DNA of 64,000 bases from Streptomyces luomodiensis (GTDB lineage: Bacteria > Actinomycetota > Actinomycetes > Streptomycetales > Streptomycetaceae): assembly GCF_031679605.1 (NCBI RefSeq), contig NZ_CP117522.1, positions 6,634,001 to 6,698,000 of the forward strand, read 5' to 3'. Below the pieces are notes generated by a model that had not been told where the DNA came from, did not search any database, and saw only the letters and a program-made list of their open reading frames with translations. A program made the translations under genes and the position numbers. Positions 63,571 through 64,000 of the stretch are shown here, one piece after another. Numbering within the stretch: the first letter of the stretch is position 1; each line of letters begins with the position of its first letter.

Positions 63571-63939
63571 TCAGTCCTCCGGCCCGGCCTCGGGCCCGTT
63601 CAGGGCCTCCAGCAGCCGGCGCACCGCCTCCGGGTCGTCGGTGTGCACGGTGACGGCCGTCCCGTTCGCCTGGGCGTTCAGCGGGGGTGCGGACGGGTGG
63701 GTCCTGCGCCAAGTGGCCAGGGCCAGCGCGAGGTTGGCCAGCGCGGTGGCGTGCGTGAGCACGATGTTCACCACGTCCCAGGCGCCGCCCATGGCGCCTT
63801 CCTCCGGTGGCGCCTCCGACAGCGAGACCTCGGTCGTCCGCTCCAGTGCGTCGTGCTTGTAGAGCCACTGGTACAGCGACAACAGCGCCTCGCGCTCGTC
63901 GTGCTCGTCCTGCTCCTGGATACGGATGCGGAACTCCAC
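63571..63939 (-). CDS. EACC1-like constant component of a caspase-NTPase conflict system
   Basis: A 122-residue protein resembling the effector-associated constant component 1 family: an N-terminal beta strand (VEFRIRIQEQ), LLSLYQWLYKHDAL, the Gly-rich GAMGGAWDVVNIV, a hydrophobic helix (about 53-77) ending ATWRR, and a C-terminal beta-hairpin (GTAVTVHTDD) before a helix (EAVRRLLEAL). Families of this type are known from Streptomyces next to caspase/NTPase genes. GTG at 63939 has GGGAAGGGG 5 bases upstream; GTG at 63960 or TTG at 63987 are alternatives. It is the first gene of an operon with the caspase-NACHT gene. Confidence 0.7.
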   Translation of the reverse strand: MEFRIRIQEQDEHDEREALLSLYQWLYKHDALERTTEVSLSEAPPEEGAMGGAWDVVNIVLTHATALANLALALATWRRTHPSAPPLNAQANGTAVTVHTDDPEAVRRLLEALNGPEAGPED

Positions 63940-64000
63940 CTGCGCCCCTTCCCCGTTCACCTCACCTGCCACCACAGGCCGTGGCAACGGATTTTCTCAC

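Noticed and set aside
57922..64000. Mobile element carrying the conflict system
   Set aside because: No transposase, integrase, tRNA attachment site or flanking repeats were found in this part; the right border lies outside the window.

Overview
The window is high-GC actinobacterial DNA and almost certainly the core chromosome of a Streptomyces species. The reasons are very strong G/C at third codon positions, frequent GTG and TTG starts with GGAGG-type ribosome binding sites, and a gene order I recall from the Streptomyces coelicolor segment around SCO5365-SCO5426. That segment runs atp operon, nucS, filP/scy, icmA, pyk/ackA/pta/pfkA. No rRNA, tRNA, CRISPR array, insertion sequence or phage gene was seen.

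Layout. 1-8.8 kb: the end of a polyprenyl-phosphate sugar-1-phosphate transferase gene, then the complete F1Fo ATP synthase operon (atpI-B-E-F-H-A-G-D-C). Two CRP-like palindromes lie ahead of it, and a strong hairpin separates atpD from the TTG-started atpC. 8.9-15 kb: a DUF2550 protein, a NarL-type two-component pair, a small membrane protein, a PduO-type cobalamin adenosyltransferase, an ABC-2 drug-type exporter and its divergent TetR gene. 15-24.8 kb: 3-hydroxybutyryl-CoA dehydrogenase, a STAS protein, a large membrane-anchored P-loop protein, the mismatch endonuclease NucS, an SCO5389-family protein, a luciferase-like oxidoreductase, a small Cys/His protein and a second ABC transporter. 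24.9-32 kb: a cyclotransferase-like protein, a repeat-rich 0.9-kb gap, and the cytoskeletal coiled-coil genes filP and scy that organise polar growth.

32.3-35 kb and 45-47 kb hold acyl-CoA and vitamin B12 enzymes: methylmalonyl-CoA epimerase, thiolase, MeaB and isobutyryl-CoA mutase large subunit. Together with the adenosyltransferase at 12 kb they supply and protect B12-dependent C4/C3 acyl-CoA interconversion. 35.3-38.1 kb: a PepSY protein divergent from an OmpR/histidine-kinase pair, with a striking CTGAAG operator between them. 38.2-45 kb: two MarR regulators, three tandem AIM24 genes, two DUF3817 membrane proteins, a thiamine-binding protein, an ArsR-type regulator and an MFS exporter. 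46.9-51.8 kb: a TetR gene, a thioredoxin-TPR protein, and a DUF6230-DUF6114-secreted protein trio. 52-57.9 kb: central carbon genes pta-ackA-pyk on the minus strand, with pfkA divergent.

58.1-64 kb, after a 19-bp-stem terminator behind pfkA, looks accessory. It holds a membrane HTH regulator with a lectin-like C-terminal half, then a two-gene minus-strand operon: a small EACC1-like protein followed by a 1424-residue caspase-NACHT-repeat protein whose tail is about sixteen regular 36-residue helical repeats. This has the architecture of an NLR-like bacterial conflict or antiphage suicide system and is the most interesting content of the window.
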